Assembly (NCBI GenBank): GCA_021813745.1
Contig: JAKAJO010000040.1
Location: 31,300-95,299, forward strand
Direction of reading: 5' to 3'
DNA from: Acidobacteriota bacterium
GTDB lineage: Bacteria; Acidobacteriota; Terriglobia; Terriglobales; Acidobacteriaceae
Length of the DNA: 64,000 nucleotides
Part shown: positions 26,910 to 35,018 of the stretch, piece after piece
Numbering within the stretch: position 1 is the stretch's first letter
Layout of the letters: each line of letters starts with the position of its first letter
Translations under genes and position numbers: made by a program
Notes under the pieces: model-generated
What the model saw: the letters and a program-made list of their open reading frames with translations, nothing else
Told to the model about the DNA's origin: nothing
Database searches by the model: none

Positions 26910-28129
26910 TAGCGATCGATCTCCCCCAGAACAATATCGATGGAGCCGATCACCGCAACGACATCCGCCAGCATACCGCCTTTGCACATCGTCTCCAGCG
27001 CCTGGAGTGTGGCAAAAGACGGATACCGCATGTGGACTCGCCACGGCTTTGCGGTTCCATCGGAAACAACATAAAAGCCAATTTGCCCATGCCCACACTC
27101 GATGCCCTGATAGACCTCGCCTGCCGGCACGTTGAATCCCTCGGTGACAATCTTGAAGTGATGGATGAGGGCCTCCATCTGCGTTTTCATCTTCTCCCGG
27201 TCTGGCAGAACGACCTTGGGCGCATCGGCCTTCACCGAGCCCTCCGGCATTCCGTCGAGGGCCTGCTGAATAATTTTGATACTTTCACGCATCTCGTCGA
27301 GACGCACAAGGTAGCGCGCCCAAGTGTCTCCGTCCGGAAGGACCGGCACCTTGAACTGAAACTTCTCGTAGCTCGAATAGGGCATGTCTCGGCGGAGGTC
27401 AATGTCTACGCCTGAAGCACGCAACGGCGGACCGGTTACTCCGTATGCAATTGCATCTTCTGCAGAGAGATAGCCAATACCCTTCAAGCGATTCTTGAAG
27501 ATTGGATTACCAGTGAGGAGATTGGAGTACTCGTCGAACTTCTCAGGCAGAGTCTTGATGAATGCCTGGACCCGGGGCAGGAAGTCAATGGGGGGCTCCA
27601 TGGCTAGTCCGCCCACGCGGATGTAGCTGGTCATCATGCGCTGGCCGGCAACGGCTTCGAGCAGGCGGAGAATCTCTTCGCGTTCGCGAAAAGTGTAGAG
27701 GAACACGGTGAGCGCCCCAATGTCCATGGCATGGGTGCCAAGCCAGATGAGGTGCGAGTTCAAACGGCTGAGCTCTGCAAGAAGGACGCGGAGCCACTGG
27801 GCTTTGTCCGGGATCTCCAGATCGAGCAGCTTTTCAACGGCGAGACAATAGGCCAGATTGTTCGACAGGGGATCAAGATAGTTGACACGATCGGTCAACG
27901 GCACCACTTGCTGGTAAAACTTCGCCTCGCAGGTTTTTTCGATCCCTGTATGCAGGTATCCGATCTCGGGATAGAGGCGAACAACGATTTCGCCATCGAT
28001 CTCGAGAACTAGCCGGAGCACACCGTGGGTGGCTGGGTGCTGCGGTCCCATGTTCAGGACCATATGCTGGTCCTTTGCGCCTTCGGCGACAGGGACTTCG
28101 AGGATGGGCGTACCGGCACGGTCGGTCAT
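26909..28129 (-). CDS. nuoD: NADH-quinone oxidoreductase subunit D
   Basis: A 406-residue subunit of the quinone module (49-kDa homologue). The quinone-site loop GPQHPATHGVLRLVLEIDGE is near 28-47, with EIGYLHTGIEKTCE near 55 and RVNYLDPLSNNLAYC near 81. The C-terminal GSIDIVLGEIDR is the usual ending. It normally binds NuoB, which carries cluster N2, and NuoC. Here nuoC precedes it with no spacer. It is a stand-alone NuoD, not a NuoCD fusion. Confidence 0.96.
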   Translation of the reverse strand: MTDRAGTPILEVPVAEGAKDQHMVLNMGPQHPATHGVLRLVLEIDGEIVVRLYPEIGYLHTGIEKTCEAKFYQQVVPLTDRVNYLDPLSNNLAYCLAVEKLLDLEIPDKAQWLRVLLAELSRLNSHLIWLGTHAMDIGALTVFLYTFREREEILRLLEAVAGQRMMTSYIRVGGLAMEPPIDFLPRVQAFIKTLPEKFDEYSNLLTGNPIFKNRLKGIGYLSAEDAIAYGVTGPPLRASGVDIDLRRDMPYSSYEKFQFKVPVLPDGDTWARYLVRLDEMRESIKIIQQALDGMPEGSVKADAPKVVLPDREKMKTQMEALIHHFKIVTEGFNVPAGEVYQGIECGHGQIGFYVVSDGTAKPWRVHMRYPSFATLQALETMCKGGMLADVVAVIGSIDIVLGEIDR

Positions 28130-28636
28130 TTAGCGATACCCCTCCACCGGGTAGTCCTTGCGCAAGGGATGTCCTTGCCAATCTTCAGGCATCATGATGC
28201 GGCGCAGGTTGGGGTGCCCCTCGAAGCGAATCCCGAAAAGATCAAAGACCTCACGTTCAAAGAAGTTGGCTGCGGGCCAGATTGAGGTGATGGACTCCAC
28301 GGCAGGATCCGTCTCCTCCAGCAACACACGCAGCCGGATCCGCTCCAGAAGCTTATGCGAGAGGATGTGGTAGCTGAGCTGGAAGCGGGGGGAGGAAGGG
28401 AACCAATCGACCGCAGTCATGTCCTCAAAGAAATTGTAGCCTGCGGCCTGAACTGCGGCTGCGGCTTCAAGAATCGATTCCGGGGCAACGGTAAGAGTCA
28501 TTTCTCCACGATCGAAGCGAGCATCGACCCATGCTTCGGAGTTCCATCTCTGGAGGGCCTGAACGGCGGGATGATTCGGCATCGCTTCGAGGACTTCCAG
28601 CTTGCTGGAAAGCGTCTTTTTGATTGACTCGCTCAT
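28130..28636 (-). CDS. nuoC: NADH-quinone oxidoreductase subunit C
   Basis: A 168-residue subunit (30-kDa homologue). The signature ANFFEREVFDLFGIRFEGHP near 122-141 is followed by LRRIMMPEDWQGHPLRKDYP. The start is the ATG at 28634-28636 (MSESIKKTL), two bases after the nuoA stop; a longer frame reaches 28666 inside nuoA. In most operons nuoB lies between nuoA and nuoC, but the two are adjacent here. Confidence 0.95.
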   Translation of the reverse strand: MSESIKKTLSSKLEVLEAMPNHPAVQALQRWNSEAWVDARFDRGEMTLTVAPESILEAAAAVQAAGYNFFEDMTAVDWFPSSPRFQLSYHILSHKLLERIRLRVLLEETDPAVESITSIWPAANFFEREVFDLFGIRFEGHPNLRRIMMPEDWQGHPLRKDYPVEGYR

Positions 28637-28638
28637 CG

Positions 28639-29040
28639 TTACAGGTCCGCCTTGTCCTGGCTCCAATTCAGGATGCCTTTGCGCACAATGTAGTAGAGTC
28701 CGACAGCGACAAAGCCGAGGTAGACCACCATTTCCCAGAAACCAAACATGCGCGACCCGGTAATCATGGGTAGCTTCCGGTAGATCACTGCCCAGGGCAT
28801 CATGAAGACTGCTTCGACGTCGAACAGGATAAACAGCATCGCCACCATGTAAAAGCGAACACTAAATCGACCGCGTGCATCCCCGACGGATTCAATGCCA
28901 CACTCGTACGCGGCAAGTTTGACCCTGGAGTTACGGTGCCTGCCAATGAACCAGGAAGCCGTCACCATTCCCACGCCCATGCCGAACGCGACAAGGATCT
29001 GGAGGAACAGAGGTAGATATTGCCAGTGGTAGCGAATCAT
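28639..29040 (-). CDS. nuoA: NADH-quinone oxidoreductase subunit A
   Basis: A 133-residue membrane subunit with three helices and the conserved loop KLAAYECGIESVGDARGRFS near 41-60, then VRFYMVAMLFILFDVEAVF with the acidic helix. It is first in the operon. The start ATG has CGGAG four bases upstream. A candidate promoter lies about 86-114 bases upstream of the start codon. Confidence 0.95.
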   Translation of the reverse strand: MIRYHWQYLPLFLQILVAFGMGVGMVTASWFIGRHRNSRVKLAAYECGIESVGDARGRFSVRFYMVAMLFILFDVEAVFMMPWAVIYRKLPMITGSRMFGFWEMVVYLGFVAVGLYYIVRKGILNWSQDKADL

Positions 29041-29125
29041 GGAACTCCGGTTCAGATTGAGCTGCAGAAATCCGTGTTCAGAAGCAGCGGACCTGCACGA
29101 GGAAGCGCTGCAAGCCGCTAGTTTG

Positions 29126-29154
29126 AGATTAGGTTTTCAACCGCATCCCGTCAA
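29126..29154 (-). promoter_or_regulatory. Candidate sigma-70-type promoter of the nuo operon
   Basis: On the minus strand TTGACG (29154-29149) is followed after 17 bases by TAATCT (29131-29126). The -35 box matches five of six consensus positions and the -10 box three of six. Transcription would start near 29119, giving a leader of about 80 bases before nuoA. No better pair is seen in the 692-base upstream gap, but the evidence is moderate. Confidence 0.35.
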
Positions 29155-29196
29155 GGAGTTGGCAGAGGGAAAGTCACCTTACGCGCGTTGACGTAT

Positions 29197-29230
29197 GTGC
29201 TTGCAACTTCAGTTCTGAAGTCGCAAGCAC
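29197..29230. repeat. Long inverted repeat upstream of nuoA
   Basis: GTGCTTGCAACTTCAG at 29197-29212 pairs with CTGAAGTCGCAAGCAC at 29215-29230, a 16-bp arm with a single mismatch around a two-base centre. It lies about 45 bases upstream of the candidate nuo promoter -35 box. No T run flanks it, so it is more likely an operator or a recombination or transcript-end remnant than a standard terminator. Confidence 0.55.
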
Positions 29231-29369
29231 AAAGAGCTTGACGAGCACCACTCGCTCTTCGCTTCCTGCTTTATACCGATGAGGTCCCCTCCTTCATTGT
29301 GAGCGCGATCACATAGGTTCATTTCAGGATGCAAAACGGGTTGGTGTTGTTTTAGAACGCGGTATGTGG

Positions 29370-29705
29370 ATGGATTCAAGAAAGACGTTGGGATCGTCGA
29401 CGAGCGGAGGGACCTTACCATTCAACGCGACGCCCGCAAACCATCCGCCTTATACGGCAGGTCTTGGCAGGGATTCAACGGCATTGGTCTCAGCGCAAAA
29501 CCGTCGACACCTGATGAGACCTCAAGCGGGCCGCGCACTGGGGATTCTTGGGCATGCCATTGACTGTCTGCTGGACGGGTATCTATGTATTCCGAGAATG
29601 ATTCACCATCGCGATGGAGAGCTTCAGACTGTCGAGCTCCTCATGGCGAAGAAGCGAGAGATTCATTTTGACTGTCGAGTCGTTCTACTTTGCGCGAGGA
29701 GTTAA
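29370..29705 (+). CDS. Possible small hypothetical protein or gene remnant
   Basis: An open frame of about 111 codons with no clear ribosome binding site. The central part (RRHLMRPQAGRALGILGHAI) and the part after it (TVELLMAKKREIHFDC) have the codon bias and residue mix of a real protein, while the first 30 codons look less so. It may be a conserved lineage-specific protein, a decayed copy or chance. An internal ATG lies at 29514. Confidence 0.28.
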   Translation: MDSRKTLGSSTSGGTLPFNATPANHPPYTAGLGRDSTALVSAQNRRHLMRPQAGRALGILGHAIDCLLDGYLCIPRMIHHRDGELQTVELLMAKKREIHFDCRVVLLCARS

Positions 29706-29732
29706 GATCACGTTTCCGGTGCTGACGGCAGC

Positions 29733-30839
29733 ATGTTCCAAGGCACCGAGGAGAGACCGAAAGAAGAGTCGGCAGAATGGTATTCTGTGCCGGTGAAGCA
29801 GCAAATTCTTCGAGTGTCCGGCCTTTTGCTGGCGTTTTGCGTAACATTGCTGGGCGGGCGGTTGAGCTTCGGGCTCCAAGCGGATCTGCAACCATCCATG
29901 ACATCTCCGACCATGACGATGTCGCAGTTTGATTCCGGAGGTCCGATTCACATTGTGGTGTACGGAGATAGCCGATTTACCGATCCGTCTGTGACCCAGG
30001 GAACAAATCCGCGCGTGCGGCAATGGCTCGCTCAAAGGATCGCCCGGGAACATCCGGATGTCCTGATGCTGACAGGAGATACTCCATATACGGGCGCAAA
30101 AGAGGCGGACTGGGAAGTCTTCCAAAGGGAGACGGCGGTGTGGCGAGACCAACACATCCTGGTTTTGCCGACGACCGGGAATCACGAGATCTACGGAGGA
30201 TACAAGGCTGGCATCCTCAACTACCTGAAGAACTTCCCTGAGGTTGAAGGGTACCGGCACTACTCAGCTTTACTTGGCAGCGTGGAGGTGATCGCGCTGG
30301 ATTGCACGGTGGGAGGAGATGCCAGCAGCGACCAGGCGGAGTGGTTTGCGGCACAACTGGATCATCTGCCGGACCAGGTGCATTTCCTCATGGTCCTTTA
30401 CCACATTCCATGGGTGGTTGATCGGCAATCCCAGATCTTCATTAATCTGCCTTCGAAGGATGCCTTGGTGCTTCGCAACATTCTTGAAGCGCATTTGCCA
30501 AAGCTCCATGCGCGAGTCATGGTTTTCAGTGGGCATATTCACAATTACGAGAGGTTTGAGCGGCGCGGTGTGGAATATGTAGTCACTGGAGGCGGCGGGG
30601 CGCAACCGTACCCTCTCTTATTCCGCGGACGGGGCGATCTATACCGGGATCCAGGATTTCCTGTGTATCACTATTTGACTTTGGATGTGACTGATAACCA
30701 GATGCATGCGGTGATGTGGAAAATTGTCAATCCAGATGCGTCGGTGTTGACGGTCGAGGCAAAGGATGAGTTCACGCTGACGGCACCCAAGCAAAGACCG
30801 CCCCACCCGAAGGCACCTCATGCACAAAGAAGCCAGTAG
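29733..30839 (+). CDS. Calcineurin-like metallophosphoesterase, exported
   Basis: A 368-residue protein of the purple-acid-phosphatase/calcineurin-like superfamily. Metal-binding motifs in order are YGDSRF near 77-82, LTGDTPYTG near 113, GNHEIYGG at 149-156, LYHIPW near 228, and GHIHNYERF near 267. A hydrophobic segment at about 28-47 (VSGLLLAFCVTLLGG) suggests a signal sequence; a GTG at 29793 (residue 21) would place it at a more normal distance from the N-terminus and may be the true start. The last 20 residues are rich in lysine, proline and histidine. It is likely a periplasmic phosphatase or phosphodiesterase of unknown substrate. It is not in an operon with its neighbours. Confidence 0.82.
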   Translation: MFQGTEERPKEESAEWYSVPVKQQILRVSGLLLAFCVTLLGGRLSFGLQADLQPSMTSPTMTMSQFDSGGPIHIVVYGDSRFTDPSVTQGTNPRVRQWLAQRIAREHPDVLMLTGDTPYTGAKEADWEVFQRETAVWRDQHILVLPTTGNHEIYGGYKAGILNYLKNFPEVEGYRHYSALLGSVEVIALDCTVGGDASSDQAEWFAAQLDHLPDQVHFLMVLYHIPWVVDRQSQIFINLPSKDALVLRNILEAHLPKLHARVMVFSGHIHNYERFERRGVEYVVTGGGGAQPYPLLFRGRGDLYRDPGFPVYHYLTLDVTDNQMHAVMWKIVNPDASVLTVEAKDEFTLTAPKQRPPHPKAPHAQRSQ

Positions 30840-30898
30840 CTTCTCGCTTTGACAGTGGCGCTCCTGATGGGCGGATCGTGGGACAAAACCATGCTGCT

Positions 30899-31663
30899 TT
30901 ATTGACCCACCGCAAGGACACCGAAGAGCACCAGCCATGCGATTCCCATGGCATGCCAGTACCACGCTGAAGCATCCACTGCAATCTGACGCAGCTCGAC
31001 GCGGCGCAGAAAGCCGGTAGAGACGATGCAGGCAATCAGCGCGACAAGACCAACAAGAAGGTGTCCAGCGTGCAGCCCGGTGATGAGGTAAAAGAAGTAG
31101 CTGGCAGGTGTTGCCGAGCGATCAAAGGCGAATCCCTGTGCAGTCAGTTGCCTCCATGCGGTCCATTGACCCGCGAGGAAAAGTCCACCAAGTGCAAGGG
31201 TTGCGGCAATCCAAGGAAGCGTTTTTTGCAGGGCCGGATGACCAAGTCCCAGCCACTCCTCCAGTACATCCACCTCACGAAAAATATTCCGGCGCGCGAA
31301 TTCCATGGTGAGGCTGCTGAGGAGTAGAACTGCCGTATTGAGGTACAGGATGGGCGGAAGGACGACTGGGTGCCAGTCGCCGATTTGCTCGTGGGTTCGT
31401 GGGTCCATATGCATGCCCGCCTGACGAGCAAAGAAAAGAACGACGAGCATGACGAAGAACATCATGTCGCCTGCCAAGCCAAAAAAAACGAAAAATCGGA
31501 TACGGTGGAGCAATTCACGGGGACCGCGCCGCTCATTCCTCCAGTTGTCATCTCCACCTCCCCCTCCGCCACCGGTGGGACGCCTGTCCAAAGGCGGCTT
31601 TCCGCCAATCCCGGGTTCTTTCCGTTCCGTCTCTGCCGGAGAGTGAGTGAAGGTCGCGGGCAT
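30899..31663 (-). CDS. Heme-copper oxidase subunit III (cytochrome c oxidase subunit 3 family)
   Basis: A 254-residue membrane protein. After a hydrophilic N-terminus with a run of glycines near 31-37, it has five helices, starting with FFVFFGLAGDMMFFVMLVVL near 57. LNTAVLLLSSLTMEFARRN near 108 and FYLITGLHAGHLLVGLVALI near 190 are family signatures; the conserved glutamate of helix III is present. It supports oxidase assembly and proton uptake. The catalytic subunits I and II are not in the window, so it is a stand-alone gene here, possibly part of an alternative complex or a split operon. It converges with the phosphoesterase. Confidence 0.87.
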   Translation of the reverse strand: MPATFTHSPAETERKEPGIGGKPPLDRRPTGGGGGGGDDNWRNERRGPRELLHRIRFFVFFGLAGDMMFFVMLVVLFFARQAGMHMDPRTHEQIGDWHPVVLPPILYLNTAVLLLSSLTMEFARRNIFREVDVLEEWLGLGHPALQKTLPWIAATLALGGLFLAGQWTAWRQLTAQGFAFDRSATPASYFFYLITGLHAGHLLVGLVALIACIVSTGFLRRVELRQIAVDASAWYWHAMGIAWLVLFGVLAVGQ

Positions 31664-31840
31664 AGGGCCTCTCGATGAGCGTCTTGTGGAAACATAAGTT
31701 ACCGGATGCGAACCTTCCGCGCATTCAGCGTGTCAAGACTCTCTCAAAGGAAGATTACTCTTACTTTGACTGCGGTGCATAGAGAATCGACACCGCGTTC
31801 CTTCCCAATCAAACTCTTTTTGATGGCAACTGAGGGCAGT

Positions 31841-32437
31841 TTATCGGCGGTTTGCCGAGTCAACAAGTGCTAAAAATGCCGAGTGGACCCGCCGGTCATG
31901 CGATAGCTCGGGATGAAAGGTCGCGGCCATGATATGCCCTTGTCGAATCAGAACAGGATCTCCGTCCCGGCGGGCAAGGACCTCCACGCCGTGACCGACC
32001 TTCAGGATTCGGGGAGCACGAATAAAGACCATCTCAAGTGGGCCGCCAGGTAGAGAAGTGGGCGCGGTGAGGATGGAAGAGTCAATCTGGCGGCCATAGG
32101 CGTTGCGCTGAATGGTGACATCGACAAGCCCCAGTGAGCGTTGCGTCGGATTGAGCACCTCGCGGGCAAGGAGGATTGCACCCGCGCATGTGCCGAAGAC
32201 CGGATTCGATGCGCAGTATCGCTGCAAGGCTTGAAAGAATTGGTGTTTTTCGAGGAACTTGAGCATCGTGGTGGATTCGCCCCCGGGCAATACGAGTGCC
32301 TCCAACGGCTCAAGTTCCTCTGGTTTACGTACTGCGACGGGCTCAGCTCCTACCTCCTCAAGGGCGGCAGCGTGAGCGGCATAGTCTCCCTGGATGGCCA
32401 GCACTCCAATGCGCTTCGGCGCGGGGATGTGGGGCAA
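31841..32437 (-). CDS. pdxT: Pyridoxal 5'-phosphate synthase glutaminase subunit
   Basis: A 198-residue class I glutaminase that feeds ammonia to PdxS in the DXP-independent vitamin B6 route. The N-terminus IGVLAIQGDYAAHAAAL, PGGESTTM at 51-58, the catalytic FGTCAGAILL (Cys84) and HPELSHD near 172 are diagnostic. The start is a TTG (TTG CCC CAC) with AGGAG eight bases upstream. It lies 46 bases downstream of pdxS on the same strand and is probably co-transcribed, although the gap includes its own strong ribosome site. Confidence 0.95.
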   Translation of the reverse strand: MPHIPAPKRIGVLAIQGDYAAHAAALEEVGAEPVAVRKPEELEPLEALVLPGGESTTMLKFLEKHQFFQALQRYCASNPVFGTCAGAILLAREVLNPTQRSLGLVDVTIQRNAYGRQIDSSILTAPTSLPGGPLEMVFIRAPRILKVGHGVEVLARRDGDPVLIRQGHIMAATFHPELSHDRRVHSAFLALVDSANRR

Positions 32438-32464
32438 CCTTCGTTCTCCTGTCGTGCGAGGACT

Positions 32465-33418
32465 CTACCAGCCGCGGGTTTGCAACAACTGGGCTTCTTC
32501 AATGGCAGCGGCAGCCAGGCCCTTCATGGTTCCGGTCACCTGCTCCGAGACTTCGGCAAGGATCTTGGGATCGTTGTAGTGCGTGGTCGCCGTCACGATT
32601 GCTTTGGCGCGACTCACGGCTTCCTCCCGCTCCTTGGGATTATTTTCCACATCGAGGGGTGTGGCCCGTTCCTTCATGAAGATTCCCGAACCAACGAAAA
32701 TCGCTTCCGCGCCCAGCTGCATCATCAGCGCGGCATCGGCCGGCGTGGCAATGCCTCCCGCGGAGAAGTTGGGGACAGGAAGCTTGCCAGCCTGCGCAAC
32801 CATACGAATAAGTTCATAAGGAGCCTGGTGCTCCTTGGCCGCCGCATAGAGTTCCTGATCACTTAAAACAGTCAGGGCCTTCATCTCCTTCACGATCTGG
32901 CGCATGTGTTGGACGGCATGGACGACGTCACCTGTACCCGCCTCGCCCTTGGTACGGATCATCGCGGCACCTTCTGCAATGCGTCGCAGTGCCTCCCCAA
33001 GATTGCGCGCCCCACAGACAAAGGGTGTAGTGAAGGCATGCTTATCAATGTGATGAGTCTCGTCGGCCGGGGTCAGGACCTCGCTCTCGTCAATAAAGTC
33101 AACGCCAAGCTCCTGGAGGATCTGAGCTTCAGCAAAATGGCCAATCCGCGCTTTGGCCATGACAGGGATTGAGACGGCCTGGATGATCTGCTTGATAAGG
33201 CTTGGCTTTGCCATCCGCGCTACGCCGCCTTCAGCACGAATCATTGCGGGGACGCGCTCAAGAGCCATCACTGAGGCGGCGCCAGCCTCCTCCGCAATGC
33301 GCGCCTGCTCCACATTCATGACGTCCATAATGACGCCACCCTTCAGCATCTCAGCCAGGCCCACCTTCAGCCGCAGGCTCGTCGATGTAAAACCATTCTT
33401 TTCATTTGGTTCCGGCAT
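32465..33418 (-). CDS. pdxS: Pyridoxal 5'-phosphate synthase lyase subunit
   Basis: A 317-residue barrel enzyme that makes PLP from ribose 5-phosphate, glyceraldehyde 3-phosphate and ammonia. [20 protein letters not shown] near 24-43 and [11 protein letters not shown] (Schiff-base Lys at about 89) are family signatures; [20 protein letters not shown] near 229 is the phosphate-binding region. The ATG at 33416-33418 (MPEPNEKNG) is chosen because the frame upstream has no family similarity; GAGG lies about nine bases before it. It heads the pdxST pair and diverges from the flagellar cluster. Confidence 0.96.
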   Translation of the reverse strand: MPEPNEKNGFTSTSLRLKVGLAEMLKGGVIMDVMNVEQARIAEEAGAASVMALERVPAMIRAEGGVARMAKPSLIKQIIQAVSIPVMAKARIGHFAEAQILQELGVDFIDESEVLTPADETHHIDKHAFTTPFVCGARNLGEALRRIAEGAAMIRTKGEAGTGDVVHAVQHMRQIVKEMKALTVLSDQELYAAAKEHQAPYELIRMVAQAGKLPVPNFSAGGIATPADAALMMQLGAEAIFVGSGIFMKERATPLDVENNPKEREEAVSRAKAIVTATTHYNDPKILAEVSEQVTGTMKGLAAAAIEEAQLLQTRGW

Positions 33419-33620
33419 AGTCTTTGACCTCGGAAGGCAATATATCGCGGACACTTGGAGCGCTGCGCTCGGGTTCTGGCGACACAGTTCAGTGTAGCAG
33501 CGAAAGGAGTGCGAAGCCACTTGGGATCAAGAGCAATGTGGACCGTGCAAAAGAAGGATGAGACGGATCTAATCTTCTGTCCCTCCTGTCTGGGCCTGCT
33601 GCTGCGAGGGTTCCGGTCAA

Positions 33621-33980
33621 ATGGCTAACACGACTGAACTGCCCCGGCGGCTTGAAAACCAACATCGGGAGCCGATGTCCAGAGAACTCGCGGCACCCGG
33701 GATTGAGGAGGCTCTGGTTCCCTCTTTGGGGAAGGATGTGCGAGAGCCGATGGCCATCACGGGGCCGCTGACTTTGCTTCCTGTTCAGCTGGAAGTTGCT
33801 ATACCGATACGCGGCTTTCGTGTTCGAAACCTGCTGGCTCTGGCGCAAGACCAGGTCATTGAAACCCAATGGTGCCACAGCGAAGATCTTCCGCTCTCAG
33901 CCGATCATGTGCAGCTTGCGTGGAGCGAATTCGAAGTGATGGAGACAGCATTGTGCGTTCGCGTAACACGATTGGCCTAG
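33621..33980 (+). CDS. FliN-like SPOA-domain protein (short, divergent)
   Basis: A 119-residue protein whose last 70 residues form a SPOA/FliN C-ring domain: LLPVQLEVAIPIRGFRVRNL then LLALAQDQVIETQWCH and a C-terminal VMETALCVRVTRLA, matching the order of strands in FliN. The usual glycine-rich segments (GPGD, GEVVVVNG) are changed. A full FliN is encoded at 41291-42076, so this is a second SPOA paralogue. It begins the flagellar cluster directly before the fliO-like gene and has GAGGG about ten bases before the ATG. It may be an export-gate or C-ring accessory. Function is inferred from fold and position. Confidence 0.72.
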   Translation: MANTTELPRRLENQHREPMSRELAAPGIEEALVPSLGKDVREPMAITGPLTLLPVQLEVAIPIRGFRVRNLLALAQDQVIETQWCHSEDLPLSADHVQLAWSEFEVMETALCVRVTRLA

Positions 33981-34017
33981 GCAGCAAGATGCGCCCTGTG
34001 GCGGACGGAAAGGGAAG

Positions 34018-34311
34018 ATGATGCAACGCGTGGAAGAGCAGAAAGGGAGCGGAAAGAGGATGCAGGCCGGTCTGGGTGCCTGGCTGATCCAATGGGCTCG
34101 CAGGCGCCAGCCTCAGCGCGCCCATTTGGTCCTGGTGGAACGGATCACTCTGGCGCCGCGCCAAATGTTATCTCTCGTGGAAGTGGAAGGCAGACGGATT
34201 CTCGTTGCGACCGCAGCGGAAGGGGCTCCCTCGTTCTATCCGCTTGACACCGAGTACATCGCTTCCCGTCCGGATTCCGCGCCTGCGCGTGCGAGGAGGG
34301 TTTCATGGTAG
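34018..34311 (+). CDS. fliO: FliO-like protein without a visible membrane helix
   Basis: A 97-residue protein matching the cytoplasmic part of FliO: HLVLVERITLAPRQMLSLVE near 36-55, then GRRILVATAAEGAPSFYPL. FliO helps FliP assemble the export gate. Typical FliO has an N-terminal membrane helix; here the first 30 residues (RMQAGLGAWLIQWARRR) are charged and only weakly hydrophobic. The position just before fliP, with a seven-base overlap, supports the call. The ATG at 34018 follows GGAAAGGGAAG; a second ATG is three bases later. Confidence 0.68.
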   Translation: MMQRVEEQKGSGKRMQAGLGAWLIQWARRRQPQRAHLVLVERITLAPRQMLSLVEVEGRRILVATAAEGAPSFYPLDTEYIASRPDSAPARARRVSW

Positions 34312-35009
34312 CCCTCTGGTCGGCGAAGACCCTTGCTTCCGCAACTCCCTCGCTCCTGCCGGATCTGAGCACCCGACTTCGCCCCACGGACTCGGCCCCT
34401 TGGACGATCCTCTTTGTTCTGACGCTGGTGACATTACTGCCAGCGATTGCGATGTGTATGACGCCGCTGGTGCGCCTGATGGTTGTCTTTCATTTTCTTC
34501 GGCAGGCACTCGGGACGCAGACCGCGCCATCCAATCCGACTCTGCTTGGTCTCGGTCTGATGATGACCTGGTTTCTGATGACACCCGTCCTCACGCAGGT
34601 CGATCAGGTGGCGGTTGAGCCTTATAGGGCCGGACAAATTACGGGATGGCAGGCTCTGGATATGGGTTCAGCGCCAGTCAAGAGCTTTTTGCTGCGCTAT
34701 GCACGGGAAAAAGACCTGGCTTTGTTTGTTGCAGCCGGACAGATTCCGCGACCGCATCGTCCGGAGGACCTGCCCATGCGGGTTGTGATTCCTGCCTACA
34801 TTCTGTCGGAGCTCAAAGCTGGATTTTCCATCGGTGCGGTTCTATTTCTACCGTTCCTCCTGATCGACATGGTGACAGCGGCTATCACGACGTCGATCGG
34901 GATGTTCCAACTGCCTCCGGTGGTGGTCTCAACGCCCTTGAAGATTCTGCTCTTTGTCATGGTGGATGGCTGGAATCTTCTGGCAGGTTCGCTTTTGAAG
35001 AGCTTTTGA
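34305..35009 (+). CDS. fliP: Flagellar type III export gate protein FliP
   Basis: A 234-residue membrane protein of the export gate, assembling as a pentamer with FliR and FliQ. MMTWFLMTPVL near 85, RVVIPAYILSELKAGFSIGA near 159 and IDMVTAAITTSIGMFQLPPV near 186 are conserved FliP elements. The N-terminus is slightly short of a signal sequence but has a hydrophobic segment at 34-53. It overlaps fliO and is followed by fliQ nine bases later. Confidence 0.95.
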   Translation: MVALWSAKTLASATPSLLPDLSTRLRPTDSAPWTILFVLTLVTLLPAIAMCMTPLVRLMVVFHFLRQALGTQTAPSNPTLLGLGLMMTWFLMTPVLTQVDQVAVEPYRAGQITGWQALDMGSAPVKSFLLRYAREKDLALFVAAGQIPRPHRPEDLPMRVVIPAYILSELKAGFSIGAVLFLPFLLIDMVTAAITTSIGMFQLPPVVVSTPLKILLFVMVDGWNLLAGSLLKSF

Positions 35010-35018
35010 GGAAAATGC

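Larger units (their letters stand above)
29041..29732. other. Gene-poor 692-base stretch between nuoA and the phosphoesterase
   Basis: Besides the candidate nuo promoter and the 34-base inverted repeat, this gap holds only short frames. One on the plus strand (29370-29705) is listed separately with low confidence. No tRNA-like fold, insertion sequence end or long repeat was recognised. Promoters for the plus-strand phosphoesterase are expected near the right end but no convincing boxes were seen. Confidence 0.6.
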
